The translations under genes and the position numbers were made by a program. Shown here piece after piece: positions 21,990 to 33,558 of a stretch of DNA of 64,000 nucleotides; the first letter of the stretch is position 1; each line of letters starts with the position of its first letter. Below the pieces are notes generated by a model that worked only from the letters and a program-made list of their open reading frames with translations, ran no database searches and had not been told where the DNA came from. Origin of the DNA: Isoetes taiwanensis (Eukaryota; Streptophyta; Lycopodiopsida; Isoetales; Isoetaceae); the NCBI GenBank assembly GCA_021234155.1, contig JAJEKV010000015.1, positions 5,217,194-5,281,193 of the forward strand, written 5' to 3'.

Positions 21990-22925
21990 ATTGCCAGCAT
22001 TTGTTTTGGTGGAATACTGCTAAGCTCTCTCAGCCAGTGCGAACAACTGTTGCTAAGCATGTTTTAAGTAATTCCCACATCTATATGGCCTCTGCCCTTC
22101 TGGCTTCTCAGTCAAAATTTCAGGTGATTGTACCATTGTCTGTAATTTTATTTGGGGTGGAAATGAGGAGCATGATGTAGTCAAGGTTGCATGGTCCAAA
22201 TGCAATAGGCCAAAATTTGCAGGTGGTTTGGGTATGACAGACTTCCATCTGCAGAGCAAGATTCTGATTTCTAAGTTCATTTGGAGGTCCTTAAGGATAT
22301 GATTGACTCATCTGGAGTGCGGTTGGTGAAGCAGTCACTTGCACATTGTGTTCCTTTTGGGAAAGCTTCGTTAAAACCTCTTATTCCTTGGGGTCTCTTT
22401 TATCAGCTATGCCCTTTTCCTAATGCCTCCCTTTTTTTGAAAGGCTTGCTGGAGTCTTGGGAGACAATACGGACCTTATTTCGTATTGATCTTATTGCAT
22501 GTCATCAGTTGAGTGCTCCTTGTTGATGGATACCTATGGAAAATAATCTTTCACTTTGTGCCTCAGTTCATCCATTAACTCAACGTCGTTGGAGGTTAAC
22601 AGGAATCTTGACAGTTGCGGCGTGGTATGATTTTGGTCCATTAGCGACATGGCAAATCTTTCAAACGAGATTCTTATTGTCTCAATGGGACAGACCTATT
22701 TGGCAAAAGGTTGCTAATACTCTGCCATTGGTTGCTCCAGAGGCTATTGAAGGGTGCATGTGGATTTTCCACCAGAGTGTTCACGAGCATAGGCTTGTGA
22801 ACTCTATGTATAGGCTGCTTATCAATGGTGATATCCTTCCACCATCAAGTAAGTGGTCCATTCAGCTCCCACCTCCTAGTTGGAGATGTATGTGGACTTT
22901 AGCTTGGGATAAACTACTTCTATTG
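21990..22925 (+). pseudogene. zf-RVT LINE fragment, sister copy of the one at 16.1-18.7 kb
   Basis: From about 21997 the sequence follows the same LINE as 16107-18725: a segment corresponding to the TVAKHVLSNSHIYMASALL protein part, then FIWGG, then 22281-22526 and 22536-22925, which are nearly identical in wording to 17500-18140. It stops abruptly near 22925, inside the segment that should continue into the zf-RVT cysteines. Both ends are therefore truncated. Frames are broken near 22270 and at 22524. Confidence 0.8.
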
Positions 22926-25900
22926 TCTTTGGGATTTCATTATGTGTCTTACGGTGGCATGTCAAGGGTATCTTTATGATGAGTGCCATATCTCACTCCC
23001 TTCTCCTCTCCAACTTCTAATGCCCAACCTCTATTCTCGCATGGCTGCATGTTTGACCCTGCCTCCTTTGGACCTCGACGTCGACCCACATTCAACCTTG
23101 ACTTCTTCTTGTTTTCCTTTTCCCCCTTGTCATTTTTTTTTTGTCAGACTTAAACTATGCCTTAGTTCAATGTTTTCAGCTACGTTGTCGTAGGAACATG
23201 CTTCAAGTATCTTGGTTCTCATGTCATAATGTTGGTAGCCTAGATGTCTTTTATATTAGTTATTTTGAATTATTTTATGTTCAGGTATGCGCAGGTTCAT
23301 AGTCTAGTTTCTTCGACGACATAGTCACTCGTGGTTTTATCTGTCTCATAGGCGGTACAAATGGCTAGATCTTCGTCGATCGTGGCAATTCTCTCGACCG
23401 TTGCGATTCTCCAATTTTCCCTGCTCTTACCCTCCATCTCAACCAGGACCCCGCCCTCATGAACCATGCGCACAAACACGACCTTGCCTTCTTTAGACCT
23501 CAACCTCGACCCACACTCCACTGTGACTTCCCCTCGTTTACTTTTTTGGCATACACATTGTTCTGTTCCTTATCGAGAATTATTGACGTTCCATTTTGTA
23601 TTTCTTAAGACCTGCTCACCCAACTAGCCTGGAACCGGGCGATGGACTTCTAATTTAGCTTCGACTATTCAAACCTTCTATATTCTTTTTGCATATGCTT
23701 GTTAAGTTTCCCCTTTGGGTTAGATGTTTCTCTGGGTCTGAGAGGTGATATGATGTTTTTCGCATACTTAGCTGTCTCTCATTGTTTTGAATGTTCTTGA
23801 TATTTTTATTGCAGGGATTCGTGCTACATGATTATTCATATGCAAATTTGTCGTTTGTGAGCTCTGATAGTCACAAGGTTTTTTAAATTTCCCTAGTTTT
23901 CTTTACACACCACTTGTTTCATTGCTTGGGTCCCAAAAGCTTCTATCATATCTGCAATTTTTCATTCCTATGAATTATCTATGCTTTTGCAATTAGTAGC
24001 TATACATTTCTTTGTGAATCTATGCATTAATATGGTGTCCCTGCTCCCATTTTCTTCTATCACATGCTTTTCTTGGGTTTAGTGACATTTTGCTAGCAAA
24101 TTTTGGGCGGTTTAGTAACTGGAGTAATTTCTGGTAGCCTATTGTCATCTATGATCGATAAGTTGTTATTGTCCTTCCGGCTCATGTTGTTCTCGCTTCC
24201 CTTGTTCTTCTATAGCATGCATGCAGTTGTTGTGGTCCTAGTATGGTGGATTTTTCTTCTTCTAGGTTAGAGTTGGTTATCGTGGTTATTGTAGTTCGCG
24301 TGATTCTTGATTCCCCATGCTTCTCAGTTCTGGGAATGTTGTTTTCATCAACATGCCATCAATTCTTTTATGTTCATCTCTTTTGTTAGCATCTTTCTCT
24401 TGAGGATTTGCGGTAACCCGACCTCACCCTTATTCTCGATTGCAACCTTATCCTAGTTTTCTTCATCCCAGCTCTCGTTTCCTTTTCTCATGGACCACGT
24501 ATGTCGTCGCATAGGACCAGCACCATTCAACCCACTTTCAGCTCGATGGAGAGGTGCTACTGATGCGGCAGCTAGTAGAGTTCCCGATAGTCCTTTTTTC
24601 GACATCATGGATGTTGGTTTCATCCTCTTCTCAGGCACGCTATATTTCGCCAGTCCTTCATGAGTAGTTGCAGTTATCTCGTCTCTCAGGTCTATGAGGA
24701 GAGCATTAGGTCTGCGGGGAGAACAAAGTTCTCTTCTTTTCGGTCGGTGTTTTGGTGTGCATATATCGCAAGTCCTCATCACGAGAATGCCGATCGATCT
24801 ACACCGTAGATTGGGATTCTCGTGAGAAGGCGAGCGATATATATTCGGTCTTTTCATCTTTCTTCTCATTCGACGTAGTATAGTAGCATTGGGCAAACCC
24901 TCCCGTCCCACCCTTCTTTTTTTCTCTTTTTCGTATACTACCGACTCAGGTGTCATCTATGTTAAGAAATTTTATAATGTCATTTATTGTGTTGGCTGCA
25001 CATATGCAATTATTCACGGCAGTTGTGATATACCATGCTTTGAGGAAAATATCATCTAGGCGAGAGCACAAAGCACACATGTAGAAAAACGTATCAGAAA
25101 GCTAGGCAATGCCAGGAAAACCTACTGCCATCCCGGAAGCATGTAAACACAAAGATCAATTAATTGCTATCATTCAAAACCCTAAGAGCCCAAGTAGAAA
25201 AGAGATTATTTTTCTTAATAGAAAGCAACTCAGGTATTACTTCTCCGGAATCGAACACATCTGTCCATCTATAGCTAACTAAGCCAAAGCAACAACGTAG
25301 CCAAAAATACTATCCCTTCCATCACATATCAGAGGTCCTCTTCAGTGCATAAATTGGCAAGTGCACAAATTGGTATGCTGCTTCATGTTCCTTCACCAGG
25401 TCATAGTGATGCGTGCAATGCACAGTCACTTGCCTGCATGCCAGAGAAAAACTACAGACATTCTCGAAGCATATCTCCTGCATCAAGCATTTCTTGAACC
25501 ATTCGTAGAAGGCAGAAGAACTTAAAAAATATTTGTTGGTTTATGCCTGAGAATCCCTGCCAACAACGTAGCCAAAAATACTATCTCTAGGGTACTCGAA
25601 CCAAGATGGTACTCGGATTCATCAAATTCGAGCTTCTGTCTGCCATGTCGGTTAACCGGTTGGACCATCCTCGATTTATAACGCAAATGACCGCCAGTTT
25701 ACAGGTACAATCGGTTTGGAGCAGTCATCAACATATTCTGAGTATATTCTAGCATATACTCATGATATGCCACAACCCCATACAAACGAGGGTTTGCCCC
25801 CCCTAGGGGCAACCCAAAAAACGTACACCGAATGGAAAACCTTTTAACCTTCTGCTTTTACACTTTAACCTTTTGCCCTTCTACTTTAAGCTTTTTTCCC

Positions 25901-26578
25901 TTTATGAAGTGGTCTTTTAGGACCCTTTCTTCCTATAAATTTAACACCTTAAGCTAGCTTTCAACACTACTGACCTGAAGGGATGTTGCTAAGAGGTTGC
26001 ATAGGCTTGATTCATATTCTCCTCCATAATATACTGGAGGTGGCTGTCAAGGAGATAAAGCATTTTCTGCCGGTGCTATACAATGTAATATGCCTTCTTA
26101 CCTTTGATGAAAGCGTTGTACTGCCTGATCAATTGAAGTCATAGATTCAGATCAACTAACAATCTGAGTTGCCCATTTTAGGTCTTTATTCATTATCAAA
26201 CCATTTGTTTCTAGGGAAGTTGGATGTGCGTGATGGTCTATTGGTGCGTCTTCTCCAAAAACGTTGCTCTGCTGCACTTAGAAGAACATTAATAAGCTTG
26301 ATAGATTGTTATTCGAATGTGGAAAGCTGCAAGACTCCTGATATCTCCCTATTAGCAGTTGGCATAATCCTCCGCTTTATCATAATCCAATCGAAGTTGA
26401 GGCACCCAGAAGCAAGGACAAAGTTGTAAGGTAGCAAGGAACTTTAGATGAACGACAAGGAAGGCTTGCAATCGTAAGAGATAAGTAAGGAAGAAGTGCG
26501 CTATAGAGACAAATCAAGAATGTGAAGCACGATTGAATTCATAGAAAAAGTATTACAAGAGAAGAAAGTTGTAACATG
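22926..26578. other. Intergenic sequence without a supported gene
   Basis: T-rich and pyrimidine-rich DNA with a diverged direct repeat (about 22990-23110 against 23400-23540) and a short direct repeat containing AACGTAGCCAAAAATACTAT near 25291 and 25564. A miRNA-like hairpin at 24758-24846 is listed separately. The longest frame, 167 codons on the minus strand at 24453-24956, overlaps that hairpin and shows no domain. Confidence 0.4.
24758..24846. ncRNA. Candidate long hairpin (miRNA- or MITE-like foldback)
   Basis: Two arms of about 42 bases pair across a loop of about three bases near 24813. Inner pairs are ATCTAC with GTAGAT, then ACGAGAAT with ATTCTCGT, then ATATCGC with GCGATAT, with only small bulges. 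The size and high pairing resemble plant miRNA precursors or a short foldback element. No RNA evidence is available. Confidence 0.4.
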
Positions 26579-26860
26579 CTACCACAGAGACAGGCTATCA
26601 CAGAGATAGAAGAACAATGAATACAAAAATGGAAGTAAATGAACAAGATAAACATCATTAAAGACTCCAAACAGTGCCATAAACAGAAGAAGAGCATCGA
26701 TAAAGAATGGGCAAACAAACAGGGCTAGGATGTTGCCACAGAAACAAAAGAGGAGCATTAGCAAAGAATGGACAAAGGAGCACACAATAATCGTTAGAGG
26801 AGGACCCGATAGGCTGCCACAGTAATAGAAGAGGAGCATTGACAAAAAATGGGACGTATG
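26579..26860. repeat. Minisatellite in the left arm of the Helitron palindrome
   Basis: About four degenerate units of 60-85 bases, each with a core close to CCACAG-(A/T)AA-AGAAGAGGAGCAT followed by AAAGAATGG. The same units recur inverted at 28440-28690 in the right arm. Confidence 0.6.
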
Positions 26861-26879
26861 TCACAGGAGATCCCACCCA

Positions 26880-27870
26880 TACACATACAAATACCAAAGA
26901 CACTTGGAGTCACACGAGTAGAGCACCACAACTACGGCCCATTCAACGAGGAATGCATGCATTGTGGGGCATTGGCATTCAAGGATGATGGTACAAACTG
27001 CTGCCACAATAGACAACCTACAACTAATATCCACTTTGATTGCAAGCTTACTGAGCCATGAACATGCAAAAGCATCAGCACATTAGGGCCTATAATAGTC
27101 GTCTTGCTTTTGCTTCATTTAGTGTCGACATTGAGCAATTTGAAGAACATGGATCCTACTGTTTCAAGATACAAGAACAAACCTGCCATAGAGTAGGCCC
27201 GGCCCATGCTGCTGATTTGCAAGACACAACGTATTCCCATATCCACCGTGCACATGAAAGATGAGCCCAGAACCCCCCAAAACAAAAATTGTGACAGTCA
27301 CCTCCTCAATGATTTGGATGTTGAGCTACACAACATCAACCCTTATGCGCAACAATTCTCATGATGATGCATGAGGTTGAATCAGATACAACGAACAGGT
27401 GAAGCCGCGAAGGACATCAGGATGTATTTCAATATTGATAGGATCCTAGACCTTAGGAGGTATAATCCAACACGCATAAACGAAGTTGCATAACATTTGC
27501 CAATGTAGATGGAGAACCACCATTTTTCAGGGACATCTGCATACATCGAAAGGACGACGGCCTCAAGAATCTCTCAATCACAGACCCAAACCTTGATCCC
27601 TTAGTTTATCCATCCTCTTCCCTGTTGGCGATCGTAGGCTAAAGGATAGGAGTCAAGAAAATAAAAACATCTTCCGCATCAATGTCTTCTCAAAAACATG
27701 AAAGCATAAGTATGTTACAATTCTACAATTACCTGCTGGCAATCAGGAGTCCACCTTGCAATCCATTGCTTTGTGCGGGCAGATTGCCTTGGTACAACTC
27801 AATTCACGATGTCCTTTGGTTTTGCTTCGTCCAGTTTAAATTGTTTGCCTATAGACATCAACAATGAATT
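26880..27870 (+). pseudogene. Helitron RepHel N-terminal remnant (left arm)
   Basis: Broken plus-strand frames follow the order of a Helitron protein start. 26849-27061 has CMHCGALAFKDDGTNCCHN, the CxHCGA..F...CCHN zinc-like signature that precedes the Helitron domain. 27058-27264 reads YNSRLAFASFSVDIEQF and YCFKIQEQTCHRVGP, the start of the Helitron-like N domain (usual form: NSALAFAS...YTFRIHGQIYHRIG). Further pieces near 27590 (DPNLDPLVYP) and 27680-27790 (a Leu-rich FYNYLLAIR segment, then LLCAGRLPW) continue it. Neither the HUH nuclease nor the helicase motifs are present, because the palindrome centre cuts the copy. Frameshifts and stops abound. Confidence 0.7.
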
Positions 27871-27879
27871 GTCGTGCAG

Positions 27880-28440
27880 TGGTTGCATTGGAACATACAT
27901 TGTTCTGTTTCCTAGAAGATATTGATGTAGAAGAAGTTTCTACTTTCTTGACCTATCCTTCAGTCCGAATCGCCAACGTGGCAAAGGATGAGGTAAATTA
28001 AGGGATCAAGGTTTAGATCTGTGACTAGGATCTTCTTAAAGCCACCACCCTTTCAATATATGCAGATATTCTTGTGCAATGGTGGCCAAGTTTAGGTCAA
28101 ATTGTGGCTCTCCATATGGGTTGACAAATATTACTGCAACTTTGTTTGTGCCTGTTGGGTGTACCTCCTAAGGTTCAGGCTTTGGCCAATATTGAAATAC
28201 ATCATGATGTCCTTCACCTATTCGTTGAGTTTCTTCAACCTCATGCATCATCATGAGAGCTGCTAGATAGGAATTGGTGTTGCATAGCTTAGCCCTGATG
28301 TGTTGCTGCTTTTTTGTGTTGGTGGCTCAGTATACTTGCAATCAAAATGGGTATTGATTGTAGGTTATCCATTGTGGTAGCAGTTTGTACCATCATCCTT
28401 GAATGCCAAAACCTCACAATGCATGCAGTGATGACACTCT
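27880..28440 (-). pseudogene. Helitron RepHel N-terminal remnant (right arm, inverted copy)
   Basis: On the minus strand this repeats the left-arm sequence: a QHIRAKLCN segment near 28290, MMHEVEETQRIGEGHHDV near 28240, a KVAVIFVNPYGEPQF segment near 28120 that corresponds to the left arm's ENHHF region, and the equivalent of DPNLDPL near 28010. It is more decayed than the left arm in the first part but better conserved around KVAVIF. It is the other half of the inverted duplication. Confidence 0.65.
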
Positions 28441-28690
28441 ACTCATGCGACTCCAATATGTATATGTGTGGGATCTTCTATGATGCTCATATTGTGCTCA
28501 TTCATCTATTCTTTGTCGATGTTTCTCTTATGTTTCTGCGGTAGTCCGTTGGGCCCTCCTTTCATGATTATATTGTATTTGTTCGTCCATTCTTTAATGA
28601 GCTTATGTTTTGTTTTTGTGGCAGCATGCTGGGCCCTAACGATCATGTTGTGAGCATTCGTCCATTCTTTGTCAGTGCTCCTTTGTTTAG
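28440..28690. repeat. Minisatellite in the right arm of the Helitron palindrome
   Basis: About three degenerate units with a core close to CATTCTTTGT...GCTC...TGTTTCTG(T/C)GG, the reverse complement of the units at 26579-26860. Confidence 0.6.
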
Positions 28691-28720
28691 CATCTACAAA
28701 GAATGTATAAAAGAAACTCG

Positions 28721-28760
28721 ATTTAAATAATAATAATAATAATAATTATTATTTATTTAT
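28721..28760. repeat. AT-rich simple repeat
   Basis: Runs of AAT followed by ATT and TTTA units, directly outside the right arm of the palindrome. Confidence 0.8.
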
Positions 28761-29877
28761 TGTTTAGCAGGCTTGCATAAAGGGAGGTGCAACTTTTGCT
28801 AAAATTCTAAGCGATCCAGGTGAATAACCACATCATCAAAATTCAATAGAAGCCATTAGATCTATTAATTTCGAATGTGACGGTACTAAAAAAATAATAA
28901 TAATCTCTGGAAATTATATTCCTCTTCTTCGACCATGGCTATGGCGCATTACATTCTACATACAAAGAGAAGGCTTGCGCAATTGGACAAGTTCGACTTG
29001 GAGCACTTGATTTTTGCATCTATAATTTGTTTGATTTACGTACTTGCTTGTTGAACAATTGGCTTTCACATGCTTATCTACCATTGGAAAGAAACTTGTG
29101 GAATTGCACCCATCGTGGCATGTCAACTAACTAGTTTGTCATCATAGTTTGGTCTTGTCTGCTTATTCAACATATGAATGTATTGGCACATGATTTGAAT
29201 TACCCAGGGGTAAAGGTTTGGATTAAGCACCACTAGAAATTCTTGTAAAAGGGATCGTAGGAATGGGAACAAAGACTCCTGCTTCCACATCAACAGAATC
29301 TCAGTAAAGAGGTATAAATGCCATTTTCCATCATGGGCCCTTCATTTTGTTCCTTTACGCACAAGTTCCATATCTGCTGGCCCATGAATGGTTCACTATT
29401 TTGTGCAGAGAGATCCTCGTATAGAAGGTTTCACATTGATGCAATCTGAGTGAGTTGCATACATGTAATTAACTAATAAATGGACATGCAATTTCGTTAC
29501 TAAGACAGTTGCTTGCAGAAATCTATGTTGGCTTCATTGTTAAGAAGGTAAGGTTTTGTGGATTTCTTAGTCTTCAATCCAATGGTGGGTTAGTTTCAAG
29601 TGGGATTTTTTAAATAAACATAGTCTGAGTACTCATGTTAGGTATGTTGTTTAGATATGCTCGCATGCTTAAAATGGAGCCTGTTGCAGTGCAGGACCAT
29701 TAATGTTTAAAGCTGAGGTAGCTGGCCGGAGTGCAATGTGCAAGGCAAAAACCGTACGGGTTTTCCAACTATCTCGTTAACCTGTTATGATATTATTTCA
29801 AGCATATTTGTGGCACAAGATTTAGTAGTTTAGATCACGGAGTTTATTGAATTTGGCTCCTCCAAATATAACTCTCA

Positions 29878-30112
29878 GGTACTGTTTACTAGGCTACATA
29901 CTTCTTAACACCTATTGCATATGCTAATAAAGCCAATGTCATGCTTTCCTATCAACAATATGATTTCATTATAGATAGATAGATAGATAGATAGATAGAT
30001 GGATAGATGGATAGATGGATAGATGGATAGGCACTGTTCACTAGGCTACATACTCATACTTTGTAACAATTATTGCATATGCTATGCTTTTCTATCAACA
30101 ATATGATTTCAT
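29878..30112. repeat. Direct duplication of about 90 bp flanking an ATAG microsatellite
   Basis: The segment beginning ACTGTTTACTAGGCTACATAC (29881) and ending in TATCAACAATATGATTTCAT recurs at 30031-30112 with small differences. Between them lies an ATAG/ATGG repeat at 29971-30030. A slipped or unequal event seems to have copied the flank together with the repeat. Confidence 0.7.
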
Positions 30113-31545
30113 GACAGAGAGGCAGGCAGGCATGCAGACAAACAGTATTTTTACGTCATGCCACATTGGCAGCATCCATGATAATATATGATGCCTCCCA
30201 GATACTTAAACACACAATTTCTTAATTCCTAACCCAATGGACTAGCTACTAAAGGCATTGGTTTGTAGTGTTTCACCTGGAATGAGAAACTTGAATTCTT
30301 AAAATTTTCTTCTTGCAGGTCCAGTTGGAAAGGAAGCTGAGCAAGATGCATAGCGCTAGTACATCCGACAAGGGCTTTGGCTTTTATATGGATCACTCAA
30401 TTGGAAGGTTCTTTATTTCTACCCAGGCAATTAATGAGTTATAAAATAGGCCAAGCGTAGTACACCGAACATATTAGACTGTCAACTACATATGATCTTC
30501 TTCCCAGTCTTCAACTTTATGATTTTCCAAGGAAGAAGATATTATGGTAGCTATTGGCATGAGAGTTGTGTTCCAGCAACTATAGGCACCATCCAGTTAG
30601 AAGAAGGCATATATTGAATTAAGATGACAAGGAATTATCAGGTCTACCAGGAAACAATATGCCAAGTAGATAGTATATTAATCACAACCCTTAAGCTTAG
30701 TCCTTTGCAATACGGATTTCAACGTATAATGCAGATGCATATATCACTTAGACATTCCATACTAGTGACAATGTACACGCCTTTTGAAGAATGGGCTTGG
30801 AGTATGTAAGAAGTCTTCTACAACAGAAAATAAGTTGAAAATTGGATTTGTGAATGAAATCAGTAAGAAATATTTTGTTTTTATCTTGATTTCTCTTAGA
30901 ATGAAAAAATGCTGCTCCAAAATCTGTAAACCCTGCAAGTTAATCAGCTCTGCATTGCATATATATGCTGAAATATTGGTCTGCTTAGTGCTCTGATTGT
31001 TCGTCTGGCTATGTATGCCATTATGACTTCCCATTATATGTAGTTGCTTGTGAAATTTCTTGGAGTCATGAAGAGGAATATGTTGCAAAAAAACCTACTG
31101 CAACCAAACCTATTTTTTATTAAGATGCAGTGAACAACTAGGCACACGTCAGAGGGAGCGAATTTGGTCTAGATATGTTAAAATTGACAGATTGTTAAAG
31201 GGGGAATTAAGTATTTTGACAATCATTTCTGTGTTTATATGGATACTAGGAAAAGTGCCCAGCCTTGCTGGGCTTTTGGTTCAGACGCTTTTCCTTTGAT
31301 GCTTTTTGTTCGAACTTGCTTGGCGATGGACACTCTATTATACAAAGGATGTTGGGAGACAACTGTCTATTTCTAAACCCAAGCCTAGCGTTGTTGGGCA
31401 AAAGTTGGGAATCTGTCAATAATGCATGGTTTGTGTAGTCACACACACAAAGTTAATAAATCTTGTAATGGATATTGCATAGTGTAGCACAAAAAGCATA
31501 AGTAGGTGTCTCCTTGGGAGTTTTGTATAGTTCATAGGAATAGTG

Positions 31546-31755
31546 CAGATAAATTGTATCAAGGATTCATAGGAGTGTATGGTTTGTATAGTCCCCAAGT
31601 CAGATAAAATGTATCAAGGATTGAGAAGGTGCTTTGCTCCTAGCTTTGCCAGATAAATTGTATCAAGGGCTTCATAGGAGTGTATGGTTCGTACAGTCCC
31701 CAAGTCAGATAAAATGTATCAAGAATTGAGAAGGTGTTTTGCTCCTAGCTTTGCT
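31546..31755. repeat. Tandem duplication, two units of 105 bp
   Basis: Unit 1 starts CAGATAAATTGTATCAAGG at 31546 and the second copy starts at 31651. The segment AGTCAGATAAAATGTATCAAG recurs inside each, so the unit itself holds a shorter internal repeat. Confidence 0.8.
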
Positions 31756-32413
31756 AAGAAGAAGTTGAAAAGTTAACGATAGGATCTTTTAACGAAGGTT
31801 TGATGTATGCAATGCAAAGATGGGCCCCTTCGAGACAAAATCAATCCGGATTTTGAAGTTTAAATGATCTTAATGCTACAGACATGCGTAGAAGTACTTT
31901 TTATTTTCATTGAGTGCTCAATTAATCAAAAGTTTTTCTTATTGGACTGTCAATTAATCAAAGGTTTCCATTATAGCTGCTTGTATTACTCTAGAAGGAA
32001 AAGCACATGTAGAGCCAAAGATGATTGTTATTATGCTTGATACTTCAAATAGTGGCTATTTTGATTACTACAGACAAGTTAGGAGCTCCTCGAATTTGGG
32101 GAGCCTATTAAGGATGAAATCACCAGAGATTGCATATGACATAACCCAGAGTGGACATGGTATAAGCAAAACATGTCTGTTTTCAATGCCCTCAAATATT
32201 CTTGTTGAATGATGTTGCAAACCCAATAAAAAACATCAATGCGTTGGTGTCCTTCAGATGGCTATGCCATATCTCACACTTTTTCTTAAGAATGGGCATG
32301 AATATGTCATGTTTAAAGGTTTTCCAATCATAATGTTATTCACAATCACAATCTATCATATCCTTCGACAAACCCCTGCATTTTTGTTACAGAATACATA
32401 GTTCTCATAAGTG

Positions 32414-32772
32414 ACAATGTATCTTACCAAGCTTGATTTGCTACAAAATACACTTCATTTCCATGCTGCCATAGAGTTTAGATAATCAAACATAAGCAGT
32501 AAACGGTCTACTGGCAACTTCATGGATCATCGAAGAAAAGTTGTTCCACTCTTCTACTACCATTCTTTCTTATTCAATCCCTGCTACAATGTATCTTACC
32601 AAGCTTGATTTGCTACAGAATACACTTGATTTTTATGCTGCCATAGAATTTAGATAGTCAGACATAAGCAGCGAATGGTTCTACTGGCAACTTCATGGAT
32701 CATGGAAGAAAAGGTGTCCACATCAATTTCGTTCTCTTCTACTACCATTCTTTCTTATTCAATCCATGCTTC
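32414..32772. repeat. Tandem duplication, period about 172 bp
   Basis: ACAATGTATCTTACCAAGC begins copy 1 at 32414 and copy 2 at 32586. Both end in CTTCTACTACCATTCTTTC and a TTATTCAATCC segment. Copy 2 has about 15 extra bases near 32717. Confidence 0.8.
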
Positions 32773-33558
32773 AGTTAATATCTTTTCCGCCATAGCTATA
32801 TCTTCACATAAATCTCTTCCTTCTTCAAAATGGGATCTTCACAATGTAGCAGATGATGCCTATGCCATAGTTATAGGCCTGCAATTAAAAGTCATACCGC
32901 AAATAGGTCAGACAATGTAGTGGTGATAACATGTTAGCTGGTGGTTACTGCTTATCTTCACCATATCCTTGGTAGTTTTACACTGCAACCACCAATAACA
33001 AATAGATGACAATCATTATTAAAGTAAAATTAGTAAAAATACTATTCAACACTTTGCTTATTCATCATGGAATACATACATATTAACCGCATCATATAGG
33101 AATATAACTATATAAAGATATTATTGGACTTCGAATCATGAAGCAAATGTAGCCGTAGCTGTATACTAAATGTCGAAGAAACTGTGTGCCAGGCAGTAGA
33201 ATGAAAATTTAATAAACTTGACACATTGAAAAGATGCCAATAGCATGCCTTGAATAATTTGCTTGCAACTCTCTCTAAATATTACTGATACCAAGCATAA
33301 CATCCCATAAAATCCAGCTTTTAGCAAACAGCTTCCAAACAGTTACTGGCAAATGGCCCAGAAAAAAAATCCTGAATAAACATTTTACCTCACTTTTTAG
33401 ACAACAGGCATGTCAATGCTTGTCCATTTTATTCTTACACTTGCCTAAACATCAACATTCAAATTAACACAAACATAGAGAAGAAGAAATTTATGCTAAC
33501 ATAAAGGCAACTGGAAGCTGAGAAATAGCTTTAGAAATGAAGCTAATGCAGGCCAAAC

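Larger units (their letters stand above)
26579..28700. repeat. 2.1-kb imperfect inverted duplication containing Helitron helicase sequence
   Basis: The left arm (26579 to about 27780) and right arm (about 27820 to 28700) are reverse complements with many substitutions and small gaps. Matching landmarks are 26987 with 28400 (GATGATGGTACAAACTGCT), 27361 with 28254 (CATGATGATGCATGAGGTTG), and 27590 with 28009 (AAACCTTGATCCCTTA). The outer ends of both arms carry the same minisatellite. The sequence duplicated is part of a Helitron RepHel gene. Transcription through it would give a long hairpin RNA. Confidence 0.8.
28761..33500. other. Intergenic sequence without a supported gene
   Basis: AT-rich DNA with local duplications and a microsatellite, listed separately. 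Frames do not exceed about 108 codons and none shows a domain. An exon-like stretch after an acceptor near 30319 (reading VQLERKLSKMHSAS) was considered but not supported. Confidence 0.4.

Noticed and set aside
24453-24956. 167-codon minus-strand ORF
   Set aside because: No domain, basic composition typical of a reverse reading of pyrimidine-rich DNA, and it overlaps a hairpin whose symmetry explains the open frame.
30319-30410. Possible exon after an acceptor site (VQLERKLSKMHS...)
   Set aside because: No domain, no second exon in phase and an early stop; isolated acceptor-like sequences are common in AT-rich DNA.
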